Assembly: GCA_003254905.1 (NCBI GenBank) | Contig: QANU01083380.1 | Span: forward strand, 165,439 to 229,438 | Source: Nissolia schottii | Taxonomy: Eukaryota; Streptophyta; Magnoliopsida; Fabales; Fabaceae | Reading direction: 5' to 3' | DNA: 64,000 nucleotides | Part shown: piece by piece, positions 61,462 to 64,000 of the stretch | Numbering within the stretch: the stretch's first letter is position 1 | How the letters are laid out: each line of letters starts with the position of its first letter | Notes under the pieces: generated by a model | The model's input: the letters and a program-made list of their open reading frames with translations, nothing else | Database searches by the model: none | What the model was told of the DNA's origin: nothing | Program-made: the position numbers and the translations under genes

Positions 61462-64000
61462 CTAGCTTTCCTTCTCCTTAGCCCTTTCCTTTGGTTCTCC
61501 CAAAACAAATTCAGCATATAGATCCTTCAGAGCAATCATGACTGTAGTTATCAATGGCCCCATAATAGCACCCTGCAGAAACAACACTATCCTTCAATCA
61601 ATCTGAAAATGTTATATGATACACAAGAAGTGTATCATCTATGCAAATTCACTGAGAAATTGAACCAATTCAGACTTGGATCCTAGTAACTATCCACTAG
61701 ACCAATTCATAGGGTCCCATCATGACTAGGATCAAAAGTTACAAAACCAAACACCATATGTTATTTTAGAAGAATATCTTTTCTAGTCCTAATATTTTAA
61801 AGTTGACATTAGTTTAGTCCTAAAGAAATTATTGACATCTAGTTACATTGATGATTTGATGAAAGATTTAATATCAAAATCATTTGTATAGGACTAATTG
61901 ATGTCAACATTCGGAGTATTCTGACTAAACTGATGTCAAAAATTGAGGACCAAATCAAAGTCAAGACCAAATTGGTGTCAAAATTTCTTTCAAGACCAAA
62001 CTGATGTCAACTTCAAAACGTTTAGACAAAAGAAACTCAATTGCTCAACATTGGATAATTGATTTCAAATCCTAATTTTAAAACAAAGAACCTCCTAACA
62101 GAAGCAAGTTGACATACAATACCTAAGTTTCTAAGATTAGTTGTATGTTCAAACAACATGGGCTTAGACCTTTAGACTAATCTAAAAGATGACAAAGTGT
62201 GAGAGACTACAAAGGACAAATCCATATAGAAACATCAGAAAAAAAATCAAATCATGAAGGGCAACAAATTTACCTCTAGAGCTGATGGAAACAATGCCAT
62301 TCCCCCAATGATGCTCATCCCAGTCAGATATGCACTATGGCCAGGCACATCTTCCAGAATCTCATTTGCCCCATAATCCATCAGGAAAAGGTGAAGAACA
62401 GACAAAACAATGGCCACTATGTATCTCCCTTCCAGCACTAGTTGTATTGCCCCTGGAATTGTTGCAAGCCAAGATGGAAATATCGGCAGCAAAGGACTAA
62501 TGAATGCAAGGATAGTTGACACATACAAGAAATGTATTCTGTATAGCCTGAACAAAAGCCAAGTTAGACACCCTTGGAAGAATGCAATCTCAGCAGTGGC
62601 CAAAAGTACTCCTGAAATGGCCTTGTCCAACACCTCAACACATCTCACCCTAGCTGAATTTGGAATCGGAAGCATGTACATCACTTGATCGGTTACCCCG
62701 CCAGATTCGGACGTTATGAGATAGTACAAAACCGAGAAGAACACCACAGTCTGAGACACAAAATTGAAAACCTCAGCGGCTCCAGAGATTATGGAATTCA
62801 AGATGGACAGCATGAACTTCGCGCCACCTCCAAGCACATTGGTACCACTAGCCAGAACACGTTGACCTACATCCATTCCCTTCACTGCATACCCTTTCGC
62901 CTTCTCAACCAAATCCTCGCGAGTGATCACAATCTCCCGGAAAAGGGCATCCGCTTCTGCATAAATCTGACTCCATTCCTGGTTCCTTACCCGATCCTTC
63001 AAACTCAAGAACTTCTCAGTATAAGGCGATGGCGTCATCAAATCAGTTGAAGGTCCAGAAGAGTTACCATCACCACTGCTAGTTATCACAAAATGCCTAA
63101 TACCGGTCACGAATTCGGTCATATTGTACTGAACTGCCAAGCCATCAACCTGATCAGAAACTGTCCTGTAAAACTGAGCAGTGTACCTATCAACCATCCC
63201 AGGAACATCATTCTCATCCATCCACTTCTTGACACCAATCCTCTCAGCATAATTGCTCTCTTCCACGCGCACTTTCAGTGAAACCACGGCATCTTTCCCT
63301 TCAACCCCAATCTTATAAGAGAAGAATATCACCCCAGCAAGGAACCCAACAATCATGCCAAAAATCAACCCAACAGCCACAATAGTCTTCAATCTCTTGA
63401 GCAACCCTCTAGTGATAAAAGCACCATTTTCATTGTTACTATTACTACTGAAGGAACACACAGTCACATTTTTGGAGCTGAAAACAAAACCTAATCCAAG
63501 AAGTAACATTGACCCAACAGCACCAAGGCTCTCATAAGCAATAACGAACATTGCAAAAGACAAAAGCAAGTTTAGCAGAGTGGAGAACCCGCTCCGGTTC
63601 CTTCTAGGAACTAGGGTTTCCGGTTTTGGCTTCCTGAGAAGGACCCTCATGGAAGCTTCTCGAATCTCGACGAGGGTTCCAACGAGGACCCTGAAAACGG
63701 AAAGGGGAACGGCGAGTAGGGTTTCCGTGAGCCCCAATTTGAGGGGCTGAGACCAGAACGCAACAATGGCGTTCTGAATTCCCCTGAGGGGGATGGAACA
63801 GAGCACCGCCCACTGAATTGGCTTGAGGTACTGCTCCAGAAGCTTGAAGAGACCGAAGAGGACGATGATAGCGAAGGCGAGGCCCGCGTGTGCCATGGCT
63901 ATGCAGAGCGCGAGGCGTACCTGGGAATCGCCGGAAAAATCGGATTTTCCTTGATCGGAAGATTTTTGTGGCGGCGCGTGCGGCGGAGGAGGGGGTGGTG
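61462..64000 (-). CDS. TMEM245 / AI-2E-transporter-like membrane protein (5' partial)
   Basis: Plant member of the TMEM245 (C9orf5) group with an AI-2E-transporter-type domain; the Arabidopsis relative is At5g55960 (recalled), role unknown. Two exons on the minus strand: from beyond 64000 to 62274, and 61572-61462, ending in KERAKEKES. At least 611 residues lie in the window. The frame stays open past the ATG at 63896 to the window edge, and the upstream part reads [18 protein letters not shown], which the family conserves, so the true start is outside. Visible are a Pro-rich N-terminus, several helices ([56 protein letters not shown]), a soluble middle part with ESNYAERIG and [14 protein letters not shown], then the conserved C-terminal pore-like region ([73 protein letters not shown]). 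Introns are few, as in relatives. Confidence 0.92.
61784..62027. repeat. Fold-back repeat, family A copy 4, in the TMEM245-like intron
   Basis: Inverted arms: AAGTTGACATTAGTTTAGTC at the left, against the complement of AAGTTGACATCAGTTTGGTC at the right. It lies within the only intron seen in this gene (61573-62273). Confidence 0.65.

Overview
This is nuclear chromosomal DNA from a flowering plant, almost certainly a eudicot and probably a papilionoid legume close to soybean (the clade is an inference from repeat style and protein flavour). The evidence is multi-exon genes with short exons and GT-AG introns, AT-rich intergenic DNA, many small hairpin transposons and tRNA-derived SINEs, and plant-only families (KIN-14 kinesin with a CH domain, LRR-XI receptor kinase, CBL calcium sensor). 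I found no bacterial operon, phage, CRISPR array or recognisable viral gene. Exon coordinates below were built by hand from splice sites and reading-frame continuity.

Layout: (1) 1-5.8 kb, + strand: a KIN-14 kinesin with an N-terminal CH domain, cut at its 5' end by the window edge, containing one U12-type AT-AC intron. (2) 7.1-8.0 kb, +: a single-exon DUF868 protein whose start codon lies about 10 bases after a SINE. (3) 8.9-12.2 kb, +: a RecX-like protein, probably imported into an organelle. (4) 14.5-17.9 kb, -: an LRR-XI receptor kinase of the RGI/RGFR type. (5) 18-25.8 kb: gene-poor, repeat remnants. (6) 25.8-28.5 kb, -: an SFT2/Got1 vesicle-transport protein. (7) 32.7-35.6 and 38.6-41.4 kb, +: two tandem cytosolic HSP90 genes, separated by a Mutator-like element with a 9-bp target duplication and an internal run of 655 N. 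(8) 43.3-45.3 kb, -: a CBL2/CBL3-type calcium sensor. (9) 51.2 kb, -: a small serine-rich-like gene. (10) 53.4-55.8 kb, -: a multi-pass membrane RING-H2 E3 ligase. (11) 61.5-64.0 kb, -: a TMEM245/AI-2E-transporter-like membrane protein, cut by the right window edge.

From recalled Arabidopsis gene order, genes 4 and 6-11 form one old collinear block: receptor kinase, SFT2, HSP90 cluster, CBL, serine-rich, RING and TMEM245-like match At5g56040 back to At5g55960, and partly the sister block At4g26540-At4g26580. The genes do not form a pathway. They are conserved housekeeping and signalling genes that have stayed together by descent. The most interesting points are the AT-AC intron, the conversion-like tract shared by the HSP90 copies, a possible alternative hydrophobic first exon for the CBL gene, and several intact transposon insertions with visible target duplications. 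I saw no undescribed system.
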